In this document: positions 33,093 to 41,964 of the stretch, piece after piece
Layout of the letters: each line of letters opens with the position of its first letter
Numbering within the stretch: the first letter of the stretch is position 1
DNA from: JAHEKD01 sp965215945
GTDB taxonomy: Bacteria; Pseudomonadota; Gammaproteobacteria; Arenicellales; JAHEKD01
Assembly: GCA_965215945.1 (NCBI GenBank)
Contig: CBDCFC010000045.1
Coordinates: 1-45,903, forward strand
Length of the DNA stretch: 45,903 bases
Reading direction: 5' to 3'
Made by a program: the position numbers and the translations under genes
Notes under the pieces: model-generated
The model's database searches: none
What the model was told of the DNA's origin: nothing
What the model saw: the letters and a program-made list of their open reading frames with translations, nothing else

Positions 33093-34463
33093 GTGCAAAT
33101 CTCGTTACGAAGACGATTATTCTTATCTGCAATAGTTGTTCTAATCTGTTTTTTGGGTGTAACGGGTGTCGCATTGGATCGGGCCTATCGTGATAGTGTG
33201 ACTACGGCCCATCGTGAAGCATTAATCGGTTATCTCTATGCTTTTCTAGCTGCATCCGATGTGGATGAAAACGGCTTGTTGAATGTTGCTAATAATCTTT
33301 TGGAAAGGCGATTTTCTTTGCCGGGGTCGGGCCTTTATGCTTCGGTAATCGTTTCTGATGACAATCGTCAGATTTGGGCTTCTCCTTCTTTATTAGGCGT
33401 GGAGTTACCCAATATTCCTATGCTCAACACCGGTGTGATGTCTTTTTCACAACAGGAAAATTCGAAACAAGAAGGGTTTTTTGTCTTGAACTTTGGTGTG
33501 GCCTGGCAGGTAAACAATGATTTTATTCGCTACGTTTTTACTATCGCCGAAGATTTGCAACGTTATGAATCGGAAATAAAAACCTACCGTAAAACGCTAT
33601 GGTTTTGGCTTGGGGCGCTGGCCGTTTTGTTATTAGTCGTTCAGGGATTGGTTGTGCAGTGGGGCTTAAGACCGTTACGCAAAGTGGCGGATGAAATCAG
33701 AGCGATTGAAGGCGGAGAAAAAGATTCATTGAGTGGCGCCTATCCAAAAGAATTATCGCACTTGACTAATAATATTAATAACCTGATCCGTAATGAACGC
33801 AACCATTTAGTTCGATATCGAAATACGCTTGGGGATCTGGCCCACAGCTTGAAAACACCCTTGGCCGTTTTACAGGGCTATTTTGACCAAAATAAGTCTG
33901 ATCCGGAGTCAAAAGAAACGGCAACAGCACAGTTGTGGAGAATGCAGGAAATAGTCGACTATCAGCTCCAGCGTGCTGCTGTTTCCGGCAAGCAAACTTT
34001 TAACAAACCGGTAGAGATTTTACCTGTTGCCGATCAAATTATTAATGCGTTGGATAAAGTTTATATCGATAAACAAATAGCAACCCAGACAACCATAGAT
34101 CCTGAGCTCAAGTTTTATGGTGAAAAAGGTGACTTAATGGAAGTGTTGGGTAATATTCTTGACAATGCTTACAAATGGGCAAGCTCGCGAATCGAAATTA
34201 CCATCGCGGCCGATAGTGAAACCAATCTACAACGCCCTGGAATTCAAATCACTGTTGAGGATGACGGATCGGGAATCGACAAGGAAAAAGTCAACCGGAT
34301 TACCCAGCGCGGAGTTAGGGGGGATGAACTCGAAGGGCCGCCAGGACAGGGTATTGGGTTGAGTGTGGTTCAAGACATTGTTGAGAGTTATTCCGGTGAG
34401 CTTGCTTTTGATTCAAGCGAACTTGGAGGTTGTAAGGTTTCCATCTATTTTCCTGCTTACTAG
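33093..34463 (+). CDS. PhoQ-like sensor histidine kinase
   Basis: The 456-residue kinase has two membrane helices (about 9-28 and 169-188) bordering a periplasmic sensor of some 140 residues. A HAMP region follows, then the phosphoacceptor H251 in LAHSLKTPLAVLQGY, and an ATPase domain with ILDNAYKWA (N box), VEDDGSGI and GQGIGLSVV. HSLKTPL is the H-box form typical of the PhoQ branch. The start is GTG. It lies 150 bp after the regulator, a long gap for an operon, with no separate promoter I can defend. Confidence 0.92.
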   Translation: MQISLRRRLFLSAIVVLICFLGVTGVALDRAYRDSVTTAHREALIGYLYAFLAASDVDENGLLNVANNLLERRFSLPGSGLYASVIVSDDNRQIWASPSLLGVELPNIPMLNTGVMSFSQQENSKQEGFFVLNFGVAWQVNNDFIRYVFTIAEDLQRYESEIKTYRKTLWFWLGALAVLLLVVQGLVVQWGLRPLRKVADEIRAIEGGEKDSLSGAYPKELSHLTNNINNLIRNERNHLVRYRNTLGDLAHSLKTPLAVLQGYFDQNKSDPESKETATAQLWRMQEIVDYQLQRAAVSGKQTFNKPVEILPVADQIINALDKVYIDKQIATQTTIDPELKFYGEKGDLMEVLGNILDNAYKWASSRIEITIAADSETNLQRPGIQITVEDDGSGIDKEKVNRITQRGVRGDELEGPPGQGIGLSVVQDIVESYSGELAFDSSELGGCKVSIYFPAY

Positions 34464-34680
34464 TACTGATTTTGCTGTATTTAATATCATCTAAACGATT
34501 GATTTTTTTACTGAGAATCTCTTGTGAGCGGAGATTAGCCGATATACAATAGCCCACCTTCGTTATGGGGTGCGTTGATAAAGCACTCATACAAGTTTTA
34601 AAACTTCTCCTGGTTTGTTTACACTACCTATGTGTTTCGATGCCAGGTTTGAATATGTAAGAAGAATTTTTGAGGAAATC

Positions 34681-34950
34681 ATGACATTAACAGCTGAACA
34701 AACGGCACAGATTGCAAGCGAATACGCGAGAAGTGAAAACGATACAGGTTCTCCGGAAGTGCAAGTTGCGCTGATGACCGCACGTATTCAGGATTTATCC
34801 GGGCATTTTAAAGCGCATAGCCACGATCATCATTCTCGTCAAGGGCTTTTGCGCTTAGTTAACAAACGTCGCAAGTTGCTGGATTATCTTAAAGCCAAGG
34901 ATGTTGAAAGGTACAGAACCTTAATTTCACATCTTGGTTTGCGTAAGTAA
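34681..34950 (+). CDS. rpsO: 30S ribosomal protein S15
   Basis: The 89-residue protein has exactly the normal length of S15, which binds 16S rRNA early in assembly of the small-subunit platform. The signature NDTGSPEVQVALMTARI-DLSGH is present, with the C-terminal RRKLLDYLK and RY-LI--LGLRK. The frame is open to 34615, but the ATG at 34681 gives the canonical start MTLTAEQ and has TGAGG at 34670-34674 upstream. It is followed by pnp, the universal gammaproteobacterial pairing. Confidence 0.97.
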   Translation: MTLTAEQTAQIASEYARSENDTGSPEVQVALMTARIQDLSGHFKAHSHDHHSRQGLLRLVNKRRKLLDYLKAKDVERYRTLISHLGLRK

Positions 34951-34975
34951 CAAGGCATTAGTAGGAAAAGAAATC

Positions 34976-34997
34976 GAGTCTTCAATGGTGAAGATTC
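34976..34997 (+). promoter_or_regulatory. Hairpin in the rpsO-pnp leader
   Basis: GAGTCTTCA (34976-34984) and TGAAGATTC (34989-34997) form a 9-bp stem with one G-U pair and the loop ATGG. AGTAGGAAAA occurs on both sides (34960-34969 and 35001-35010), the second being the pnp ribosome binding site. In E. coli the pnp leader hairpin is cut by RNase III and mediates PNPase autocontrol; an equivalent role is inferred from position. Confidence 0.5.
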
Positions 34998-35014
34998 AAA
35001 AGTAGGAAAAACGC

Positions 35015-37111
35015 GTGAATCAAAACAAAATCACAAAAACATTTCAATACGGGCAACACGAAGTCAAACTGGAAACAGGACGAGTTGCTAAACAAGCTTC
35101 TTCAATCATGGCCAGTATGGGTGATACTGTGGTGTTAGCCACAGCGGTTGGCAATCCTGATTCAGAGCCAAAGAGCTTTTTGCCGCTTACAATCGATTAT
35201 GAAGAGCGAACTTATGCCGCCGGAAAAATTCCAGGCGGTTTTTTTAAGCGTGAAGGACGGCCTTCAGAAAAAGCAATCTTAACTTGTCGATTAATCGATC
35301 GGCCCATGCGTCCTTTATTCCCCAAGGGTTTTGCTCAAGAAGTGCAGGTCATTGTAACCGTACTGTCACTCGACCCTGAAATTAATGCAGATATCGTCGC
35401 AATGCTAGCCGCTTCAGCAGCGGTGCAATGTTCAGGCATGCCTTTTGAAGGGCCAATGGCGGGCTGCAGAGTGGGCTATGTCGATGGTCAGTATGTGCTG
35501 AATCCTACCGCATCGCAATTATCGGACAGTTCAAAATTAGATCTGGTTGTTGCGGGTACTGAAGATGCAATTTTAATGGTCGAATCCGAAGCTGATATCT
35601 TGACTGAAGAACAAATGCTCGGTGCGGTGATGTTCGGCCACGAAAGTTTGCAAACAGCCTGCAGGGCGATCAGTGAGCTTGGCGCTGAGTTAGGTGCTCA
35701 AGCCTGGGATTGGCAGGCACCTGAGACGGATGAATCTTTTGTCCAGCAAGTGAAAGATGCGGCCCAAGAACAAGTATTAAACGCATACATGATTGCTGAA
35801 AAAACGCAACGCCAGGATAAATTGCGAGATATTCGTGAGCAACTGATCGAACAATTCAGCAGTGAAGATGAAGAAGATGACCGCTCGGATGAGATTTATT
35901 CTGCCATCAGTTCAGTTGAAAAGGAGCTTGTCCGCAGCCGTATTCTTGCCGGTGAAGCCAGAATAGATGGTCGCGATACTAAAACAGTCCGCCCAATAGA
36001 CGTTGAACTAGGTGTTTTACCAAGAACTCACGGTTCAGCACTATTTACCCGTGGTGAAACACAGGCACTAGTGGTAGCAACCTTGGGAACTGAGCGTGAT
36101 GCACAAGTCATTGACGCGATTGAAGGTGAACACAAACAACCCTTCATGCTGCATTATAATTTTCCGCCTTATTGCGTCGGTGAAACAGGTCGTGTCGGCT
36201 CACCCAAGCGGCGTGAGATTGGTCACGGAAACCTGGCTAAACGTGGCGTGGCCGCTGTACTGCCTAAACCCGAAGATTTTCCTTATGTCATTCGTGTTGT
36301 TTCAGAAATTACAGAATCCAATGGTTCAAGTTCAATGGCCAGTGTTTGTGGCACAAGCTTGTCGCTGATGGACGCAGGTGTGAATATTAAGGCACCGGTA
36401 GCTGGTGTGGCCATGGGATTAATCAAAGAAGGTGACCAATATTCAGTGTTGACTGATATTTTGGGTGACGAAGACCATCTTGGTGACATGGATTTCAAAG
36501 TTGCTGGAACCGAAGCAGGTGTTACAGCATTGCAAATGGATATCAAAATTCAGGGCATTACCAAAGAGATCATGGAGGTCGCACTAGAGCAAGCACGTGA
36601 AGGACGTTTACACATTTTAGGCGAAATGGCCAAGGCTATTGAAGTACCAAGGGCTGAAATGTCTGATTACGCGCCAAGAATCATTACCATCAAAATTCCT
36701 ACCGACAAGATTCGGGACGTTATCGGTAAGGGTGGAGCGACGATTCGTTCTATCTCTGAAGAAACAGGCGCAACCATTGATATTGATGATGATGGTACTG
36801 TGCGCATCGCCTCAGTCGATAATGCGGCGGGTCAATCAGCCAAGCAGCGTATCGAAGATATTACCGCAGACGTTGAGGTGGGTAAAATCTACAATGGTCG
36901 TGTGGTTAAATTAATGGAATTTGGTGCGTTTGTTAATATCCTGCCAGGCCGTGATGGCTTATTGCATATCTCGCAAATCTCCAATCAGCGAGTTGAAAAA
37001 GTCAGTGATGAAGTTAATGAAGGCGATATTATCGACGTAAAAGTTCTTGAAGTCGACAAACAGGGTCGAATCAGGCTGAGCAAAAAAGCGATTACTGAAG
37101 CCGAAGCTTAG
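35015..37111 (+). CDS. pnp: Polynucleotide phosphorylase
   Basis: The 698-residue 3'-5' phosphorolytic exoribonuclease is full length. Two RNase PH domains (about 1-230 and 310-540, with FFKREGRPSEKAIL and the second containing GTSLSLMDAGVNI and DILGDEDHLGDMDFKVAGT), a KH domain (IRDVIGKGGATIRSI) and an S1 domain (GKIYNGRVVKLMEFGAFVNI) can be seen. It degrades mRNA, often with RNase E. The start is GTG, as in several gammaproteobacteria. A strong terminator follows. Confidence 0.97.
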   Translation: MNQNKITKTFQYGQHEVKLETGRVAKQASSIMASMGDTVVLATAVGNPDSEPKSFLPLTIDYEERTYAAGKIPGGFFKREGRPSEKAILTCRLIDRPMRPLFPKGFAQEVQVIVTVLSLDPEINADIVAMLAASAAVQCSGMPFEGPMAGCRVGYVDGQYVLNPTASQLSDSSKLDLVVAGTEDAILMVESEADILTEEQMLGAVMFGHESLQTACRAISELGAELGAQAWDWQAPETDESFVQQVKDAAQEQVLNAYMIAEKTQRQDKLRDIREQLIEQFSSEDEEDDRSDEIYSAISSVEKELVRSRILAGEARIDGRDTKTVRPIDVELGVLPRTHGSALFTRGETQALVVATLGTERDAQVIDAIEGEHKQPFMLHYNFPPYCVGETGRVGSPKRREIGHGNLAKRGVAAVLPKPEDFPYVIRVVSEITESNGSSSMASVCGTSLSLMDAGVNIKAPVAGVAMGLIKEGDQYSVLTDILGDEDHLGDMDFKVAGTEAGVTALQMDIKIQGITKEIMEVALEQAREGRLHILGEMAKAIEVPRAEMSDYAPRIITIKIPTDKIRDVIGKGGATIRSISEETGATIDIDDDGTVRIASVDNAAGQSAKQRIEDITADVEVGKIYNGRVVKLMEFGAFVNILPGRDGLLHISQISNQRVEKVSDEVNEGDIIDVKVLEVDKQGRIRLSKKAITEAEA

Positions 37112-37129
37112 CTTTAAAATAAATCATAA

Positions 37130-37157
37130 AAGAAGGGGCTTTTGGCCCCTTTTTTGA
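37130..37157 (+). terminator. Rho-independent terminator after pnp
   Basis: AAGGGGC-TTTTG-GCCCCTT followed by a run of T (stem 37133-37152) is a textbook intrinsic terminator, ending 17 bp before the dtd start. Confidence 0.92.
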
Positions 37158-37173
37158 TTTGGAGTATTAGATC

Positions 37174-37614
37174 GTGAAATTACTTGTCCAACGTGTTCTA
37201 AATGCTAGTGTTGAAGTTGACGGCCAAGAGATTGCGAAAATAGATCAAGGCTTATTGGTGCTAATTGGATTTGGCCAGAATGACAATGCTGATATATTGC
37301 CCCGGGCCGTTGATAAACTAGTTAATTTGCGGATATTTGCAGATGACAAAGGTCGGTTTCAATATTCTGTTAGTGATCAAAACCTGGGAGTATTGGCAGT
37401 GCCCCAATTTACGCTCTATGCCACTACTGATTCGGGTAGAAGGCCTGATTTTACTGCCGCAATGCAACCCCAAGAGGCCGAGCAATTATTCGATCAATTT
37501 TGCCAATTGTTACTCAAACAGGAACTTGGCGAGATCGGTTATGGCCGTTTCGGTGCGGACATGCAGGTTTCACTGGTAAATGATGGGCCTGTGACCATAA
37601 TGATCGATCTATAA
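37174..37614 (+). CDS. dtd: D-aminoacyl-tRNA deacylase
   Basis: The 146-residue enzyme hydrolyses D-aminoacyl-tRNA and glycyl-tRNA-Ala. Family motifs are VPQFTLYA (about 75-82) and the Gly-cisPro NDGPVTIMID at the C-terminus, which excludes L-amino acids. DFTAAMQPQEAEQLFDQF is also typical. Length is standard (145 in E. coli). It follows the pnp terminator closely, so it needs readthrough or its own promoter, which I do not see clearly. Confidence 0.96.
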   Translation: MKLLVQRVLNASVEVDGQEIAKIDQGLLVLIGFGQNDNADILPRAVDKLVNLRIFADDKGRFQYSVSDQNLGVLAVPQFTLYATTDSGRRPDFTAAMQPQEAEQLFDQFCQLLLKQELGEIGYGRFGADMQVSLVNDGPVTIMIDL

Positions 37615-37618
37615 AGCT

Positions 37619-37646
37619 TTGATTTAACTATAAAGTATGCTATAAA
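37619..37646 (+). promoter_or_regulatory. Predicted promoter of the rpsB-tsf operon
   Basis: TTGATT (37619-37624) and TATAAA (37641-37646) are 16 bases apart, and CGCGC after the -10 resembles a GC-rich discriminator common in ribosomal operons. It leaves a leader of about 155 nt before rpsB. Confidence 0.6.
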
Positions 37647-37652
37647 CGCGCA

Positions 37653-37807
37653 ACCTTGAAATCTACCGATTTTAAGGAATAGTCACGCAGGCTAACTTGG
37701 ATTGTCCGGGTGCCTTTAAGCTTTAACAAGCCAATGGGTTTTGTAAAGCAACGAAGGTCGGCAATCAGGTCTGCGGAAGAAGAACCCGAACTTATGGAGT
37801 AATCTCA
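37653..37807 (+). promoter_or_regulatory. Long rpsB leader, possible S2 autoregulatory RNA
   Basis: About 155 nt separate the predicted transcript start and rpsB. In gammaproteobacteria S2 represses its own operon through the 5' leader, and the length and position fit. I could not verify the conserved fold by eye. ATGGAG (37793-37798) supplies the ribosome binding site. Confidence 0.35.
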
Positions 37808-38968
37808 ATGGGTAGCACTGTAACTATGCGCCAGATGCTTGAAGCTGGCGTGCATTTCGGCCATCAAACTCGTTATTGGTCGCCAAAAATGGCACCGTAT
37901 ATTTTCGGTGAACGCAACAAGATTCATATTATTAACCTTGAAAAAAGCCTGCCGCTTTACAACGATGCCGTCAATTTTCTGGGCAAACTAGCTTCACGGG
38001 GCGGACAAATTCTTATTGTTGGCACCAAGCGTGCTGCCGGCAGTATCGTAAAAGAACAGGCAGAAGCTTGTGACTGTCCGTATGTGAACCACCGTTGGTT
38101 GGGTGGCATGTTGACCAACTTTAAAACGGTTAGAAATTCAGTCAATCGCCTTAATGAATTAGATTCAATGATTGAAGAAGGTGGTTTAGAACGCGTTAAT
38201 AAAAAGGAAGGCCTTAGCATTCAACGTGAACGAGACAAACTGAATCGAAGTTTGGCTGGTATCCGTAAAATGACGTCTTTGCCTGATGCATTATTTATCA
38301 TTGATGTGGATCAGGAAAGTATTGCGGTCAAAGAAGCGAATCGTTTGGGGATTCCAGTCGTTGCTATCGTCGACACCAATTCTTCTACTGATGGCATTGA
38401 TTATCTGGTTCCTGGTAATGACGATTCAATCAGGGCTATCGAACTCTATTTGTCCGGTATCTGCCAGGCTATCAAAGAGGGAAAAGAAAGCGCTAAAACC
38501 ATCGCTAAAGGCAGTGAAAAATATGTTGAGGTGTCTGATGATCAGGCTAAAACCTCTAAGAAAAAAGCAACAAAAACAGTCACTAAAAAGAAGGTAACCA
38601 CTAAGGTTGTTAAAAAGGTCGTTAAAAAGACATCGATAAGCACTGCGGCAGCAGCGGAAGTCGCTGATGAAGCAGCTTCAGAGCCGGTTGAAAGTCCTGC
38701 TGCCGAACCCCAAATAGCTGAAGCTACAGATGCTGCAAGTGAACCAGCTACAGAAACCGATACACCTGTTGAAGCTGCGGCTGATGCTGAGTCTAGTGAG
38801 GCTGTTGAAAAGCCGGAAACAGATACATCGATTGAAGGCGGGGTTGAGGTGGCTGAGCAAAGTACAGAGTCAACTGATGATGCTGAACAAGTATCAGATG
38901 AAGCGCAATCAGTTGCCGATGATGAGTCAGGAGCCGAAACTGAAGAACAACCCACTGAAAAAGCTTGA
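37808..38968 (+). CDS. rpsB: 30S ribosomal protein S2 with a 148-residue C-terminal extension
   Basis: Residues 1 to about 238 are a normal S2: MRQMLEAGVHFGHQTRYW, NHRWLGGMLTNFKTVR and IPVVAIVDTNSSTDGIDYLVPGNDD. Most S2 proteins end there. Here a 148-residue tail follows: a lysine-rich part (about 250-277, KKKATKTVTKKKV then KVVKKVVKKTS) and a long acidic Ala/Glu/Ser/Thr/Asp-rich part to residue 386. The frame is continuous and ends in a normal stop before tsf, so this is not a frameshift. Tails of this sort are probably disordered; their role is unknown. S2 binds near the 30S head-body junction and S1. Confidence 0.95.
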   Translation: MGSTVTMRQMLEAGVHFGHQTRYWSPKMAPYIFGERNKIHIINLEKSLPLYNDAVNFLGKLASRGGQILIVGTKRAAGSIVKEQAEACDCPYVNHRWLGGMLTNFKTVRNSVNRLNELDSMIEEGGLERVNKKEGLSIQRERDKLNRSLAGIRKMTSLPDALFIIDVDQESIAVKEANRLGIPVVAIVDTNSSTDGIDYLVPGNDDSIRAIELYLSGICQAIKEGKESAKTIAKGSEKYVEVSDDQAKTSKKKATKTVTKKKVTTKVVKKVVKKTSISTAAAAEVADEAASEPVESPAAEPQIAEATDAASEPATETDTPVEAAADAESSEAVEKPETDTSIEGGVEVAEQSTESTDDAEQVSDEAQSVADDESGAETEEQPTEKA

Positions 38969-38990
38969 GTTTTGTAAATCAGCTTTTTTA
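38958..38990 (+). terminator. Weak attenuator between rpsB and tsf
   Basis: AAAAAGCT (38958-38965) pairs with AGCTTTTT (38981-38988) around a 15-base loop and runs into T residues. The 5' arm includes the last codons of rpsB. An attenuator that lowers tsf expression relative to rpsB is known in E. coli; here the stem is A-T rich and may be leaky. Confidence 0.45.
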
Positions 38991-39018
38991 GATTTATTTA
39001 ACCGATAAGAGGTAAAAC

Positions 39019-39900
39019 ATGACGATTACGGCGGCAATGGTTAAAGAGTTACGTGAGCGTACTGGTGCCGGAATGATGGAGTGCAAAAGGGCACTGACTG
39101 ATACTAATGGTGATTTGGATGCGGCTGTAGAAGCGCTACGAAAAAAAGGTGCAGCGGCAGCGGATAAAAAATCATCGCGTATTGCAGCTGAGGGTATTAT
39201 CGCTATTAAACGATCAGATGATTCTAAATCAGCGTGTATTGTTGAAATTAACTGCGAAACTGATTTTGTTGCAAAAGACGATTCTTTTCGCCAATTTGCC
39301 GAACAAATTGCAGATTTGGTTTTAGCCCAACAACCGGCTAACTTGGATGAACTGGTGAGTGCTGATTTAGATCATGGCAAGAGTGTTGAGCAAACCCGCA
39401 CCGAACTGATTGGTAAAATTGGCGAAAACGTGAGTATAAGACGCTTTGAAGTTGCTAATGCGACGGATGATCAGACTATTTCAGATTATCTTCATGGTAA
39501 TCGGATTGGTGTATTGGTCACGGCCAGTGGCGAAGCGACAGTTGGTCGGGATGTGGCCATGCATATTGCTGCAAGCCGTCCATTGAGTATCAGCGCGGAT
39601 GAATTACCTCAGGAAGTGGTTGAAAAGGAAAAGGAAATCTTCAAGGCTCAGGCTGAGGATTCTGGTAAACCTGCGGATATAGTAGAAAAAATGATAGCCG
39701 GACGGATGCAAAAATTCATCAAAGAAAATACTTTACAGGGTCAGCCATTCGTCAAAGATCCGGATCTGACCGTTGAAAAATATCTGGCTCAACATGATGC
39801 TTCAGTATCCTCGATGATCCGCTATGAAGTAGGTGAAGGCATTGAAAAACGTCAGGATGATTTTGCTGCAGAAGTGATGGCGCAAGCTAAAGGAGCATAG
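39019..39900 (+). CDS. tsf: Elongation factor Ts
   Basis: The 293-residue factor exchanges GDP on EF-Tu. The N-terminal UBA-like domain starts TAAMVKELRERTGAGMMECK, and the core contains the TDFVAKDDSF motif that inserts into EF-Tu. Length is normal. AGAGG at 39009-39013 is the ribosome binding site. It follows rpsB by 50 bp and precedes pyrH by one base, the usual order. Confidence 0.97.
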   Translation: MTITAAMVKELRERTGAGMMECKRALTDTNGDLDAAVEALRKKGAAAADKKSSRIAAEGIIAIKRSDDSKSACIVEINCETDFVAKDDSFRQFAEQIADLVLAQQPANLDELVSADLDHGKSVEQTRTELIGKIGENVSIRRFEVANATDDQTISDYLHGNRIGVLVTASGEATVGRDVAMHIAASRPLSISADELPQEVVEKEKEIFKAQAEDSGKPADIVEKMIAGRMQKFIKENTLQGQPFVKDPDLTVEKYLAQHDASVSSMIRYEVGEGIEKRQDDFAAEVMAQAKGA

Positions 39901-39901
39901 A

Positions 39902-40636
39902 TTGGGCGAATCGGAATCGGAAACCAAATATAAGCGTATTCTGTTAAAGCTGAGTGGTGAAGCTCTTAGTGGTGATTCCGGTTTTGGTATTGATCCAACC
40001 ACTTTAGACAGGATTTGTGACGAAATTGCTGAGGTATCGAACCTTGGAATTTCAATAGGCCTGGTTATTGGTGGCGGTAATTTTTTTCGTGGCGTCAGTG
40101 CAGCTGCGGCAGGCATGGAGCGGGTTAGTGCCGATCATATGGGCATGTTGGCGACAGTGATGAATTCATTAGCATTGCAGCAGGCTTTGCAAAAAAGGGA
40201 AATTCCGACTCGCGTTCAATCCGCAATTCCCATAACGCCAGTCGCTGAGCCTTATATCCGTGGGCGGGCAATTAAGCATTTAAAAGTTGGACGTGTAGTC
40301 GTATTTGCAGCCGGAACGGGGAATCCCCTTTTTACAACTGATTCAGCGGCCAGTTTGCGTGCGATTGAAATTAATGCGGAGTTGATGTTAAAAGCAACCA
40401 AGGTCGATGGCGTTTATGACTCAGATCCGACCACTAACCCCGATGCTAAACGTTATGAAAAATTAAGCTTTCAAGATGTTTTAGTTCAAGGCTTAAAGGT
40501 GATGGACACCACAGCCATTGCTTTATGTCGGGACCATGATTTGCCGATTTTAGTTTTCGATATCAATAAGCCGGGAAATTTGCGTAAAATAATGCTTGGC
40601 CAGTCAATTGGAACACTGGTTACCACAGAGGTATAG
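39902..40636 (+). CDS. pyrH: UMP kinase
   Basis: The 244-residue hexameric kinase makes UDP from UMP. The start KRILLKLSGEAL and VIGGGNFFRG give the phosphate-binding regions, and AGTGNPLFTTDSAASLRA is the conserved UMP-site segment. The only reasonable start is TTG at 39902, one base after the tsf stop, with AAAGGAG (39889-39895) upstream in tsf. Regulated by UTP and GTP in relatives. Confidence 0.96.
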   Translation: MGESESETKYKRILLKLSGEALSGDSGFGIDPTTLDRICDEIAEVSNLGISIGLVIGGGNFFRGVSAAAAGMERVSADHMGMLATVMNSLALQQALQKREIPTRVQSAIPITPVAEPYIRGRAIKHLKVGRVVVFAAGTGNPLFTTDSAASLRAIEINAELMLKATKVDGVYDSDPTTNPDAKRYEKLSFQDVLVQGLKVMDTTAIALCRDHDLPILVFDINKPGNLRKIMLGQSIGTLVTTEV

Positions 40637-40638
40637 CA

Positions 40639-41196
40639 ATGATTAATGAAATTTTAGACGATGCTGCTCAGCGAATGGGAAAAACCATAGATTCATTACA
40701 TCAAGGACTAAATAAAATCAGGACAGGACGTGCAAGCCCTGCTTTGTTAGAACATTTGAGTGTTGAATATTACGGCGTTGAAACACCGATAAACCAAGTT
40801 GCGAATATCAGTGTGATGGATGCACGAACGTTGTCTTTAGCACCTTGGGAAAAAAATATGGTTCCGGTTCTGGAAAAAGCGATTATGGAAGCTGATTTAG
40901 GACTCAATCCAATAACCAGTGGTGATGTGATACGAATTCCACTACCACCGTTAACAGAAGAGCGTCGAGTAGAAATGGCAAAAACCGTTAAGGCAGAAGG
41001 TGAAAATGCCAAAATTGCGATTCGTAATATTCGCCGCGATGCCAATAATGATTTTAAAGAGTTACTCAAAGAAAAAGAAATAACGGAAGATGAGGAAAAG
41101 GGGGCGGAACAATCGATTCAGCAACATACTGATAACTTCATCAGTAAAATTGATGCCGTGATCGCGGAAAAAGAACAGGAAATAATGGAAGTTTAG
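40639..41196 (+). CDS. frr: Ribosome recycling factor
   Basis: The 185-residue factor splits post-termination ribosomes with EF-G. HQGLNKIRTGRASPALL and the later ERRVEMAKTVKAEGENAKIAIRNIRRDAN are family signatures of the three-helix domain. Length is exact for the family. It lies two bases after pyrH. Confidence 0.97.
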   Translation: MINEILDDAAQRMGKTIDSLHQGLNKIRTGRASPALLEHLSVEYYGVETPINQVANISVMDARTLSLAPWEKNMVPVLEKAIMEADLGLNPITSGDVIRIPLPPLTEERRVEMAKTVKAEGENAKIAIRNIRRDANNDFKELLKEKEITEDEEKGAEQSIQQHTDNFISKIDAVIAEKEQEIMEV

Positions 41197-41217
41197 GTCA
41201 AACTCAGGCTTTCAGCT

Positions 41218-41964
41218 ATGAATCAACCGCCCGCTAATATTCGAGCTGTTCCTGAACATATTGCCATTATCATGGATGGCAATGGTCGCTGGGCTAAGCA
41301 AAGAGGTCAGCCCCGGGTTTTTGGACATCGAAGAGGTGTTGAAACTGTAAGAGAAGCGATTCGTTGTTGTTCAAAGTATAAGGTTTCTTACCTGACTTTA
41401 TTCGCTTTTAGCAGTGAAAATTGGCAGCGTCCTGAAAAGGAAGTCAATCTGTTAATGGAATTATTTATTTCTACCCTGGAAAATGAAATTCAACGCATGC
41501 ATAAAGAGGGCGTGCGTTTACGAGTTATTGGGGATACTTCGAAATTCAGACCAAGATTGCAAAAGGCAATTGCTAAAGCTGAAGACCTGACAAGAGAAAA
41601 TAAAGCTCTTGTATTGAATCTTGCCGCAAACTACGGCGGACATTGGGACATATTAAATGCCACACGCAGGTTAGCGGCAAAAGTTAAATCGGGTGATATT
41701 AAAGCGGAAAATATTGATCAGTCGGTATTTGTTAATGAATTGAGCACTCATGGTATTCCCGAACCCGATTTGTTTATTCGCACCGGAGGCGAATATCGAA
41801 TTAGCAACTTTTTGCTCTGGCAACTTGCTTATACTGAATTGTATTTTACCGACATTTACTGGCCAGATTTTGATGAGAGTGAGTTTAAGAAAGCATTGCA
41901 TGCATTTTCTGCACGCCAACGACGCTACGGTTTAACGGGCGAACAGATAAAAGCGCAATGTTAG
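41218..41964 (+). CDS. uppS: Undecaprenyl diphosphate synthase (UppS/IspU)
   Basis: The 248-residue cis-prenyltransferase makes C55 undecaprenyl diphosphate, the wall lipid carrier precursor. IAIIMDGNGRWAKQRG (15-30) holds the catalytic D20; TLFAFSSENWQRP and LFIRTGGEYRISNFLLWQ are the later motifs. The RTGGE-RISNF sequence carries the Mg-binding glutamate near EFYF-like ELYF. It overlaps cdsA by 7 bp. Confidence 0.96.
   Translation: MNQPPANIRAVPEHIAIIMDGNGRWAKQRGQPRVFGHRRGVETVREAIRCCSKYKVSYLTLFAFSSENWQRPEKEVNLLMELFISTLENEIQRMHKEGVRLRVIGDTSKFRPRLQKAIAKAEDLTRENKALVLNLAANYGGHWDILNATRRLAAKVKSGDIKAENIDQSVFVNELSTHGIPEPDLFIRTGGEYRISNFLLWQLAYTELYFTDIYWPDFDESEFKKALHAFSARQRRYGLTGEQIKAQC

Noticed and set aside
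38542..38955. 137-codon minus-strand ORF rich in Ser, Ala and Val.
   Set aside because: It is the mirror of the low-complexity rpsB tail and has no independent support.
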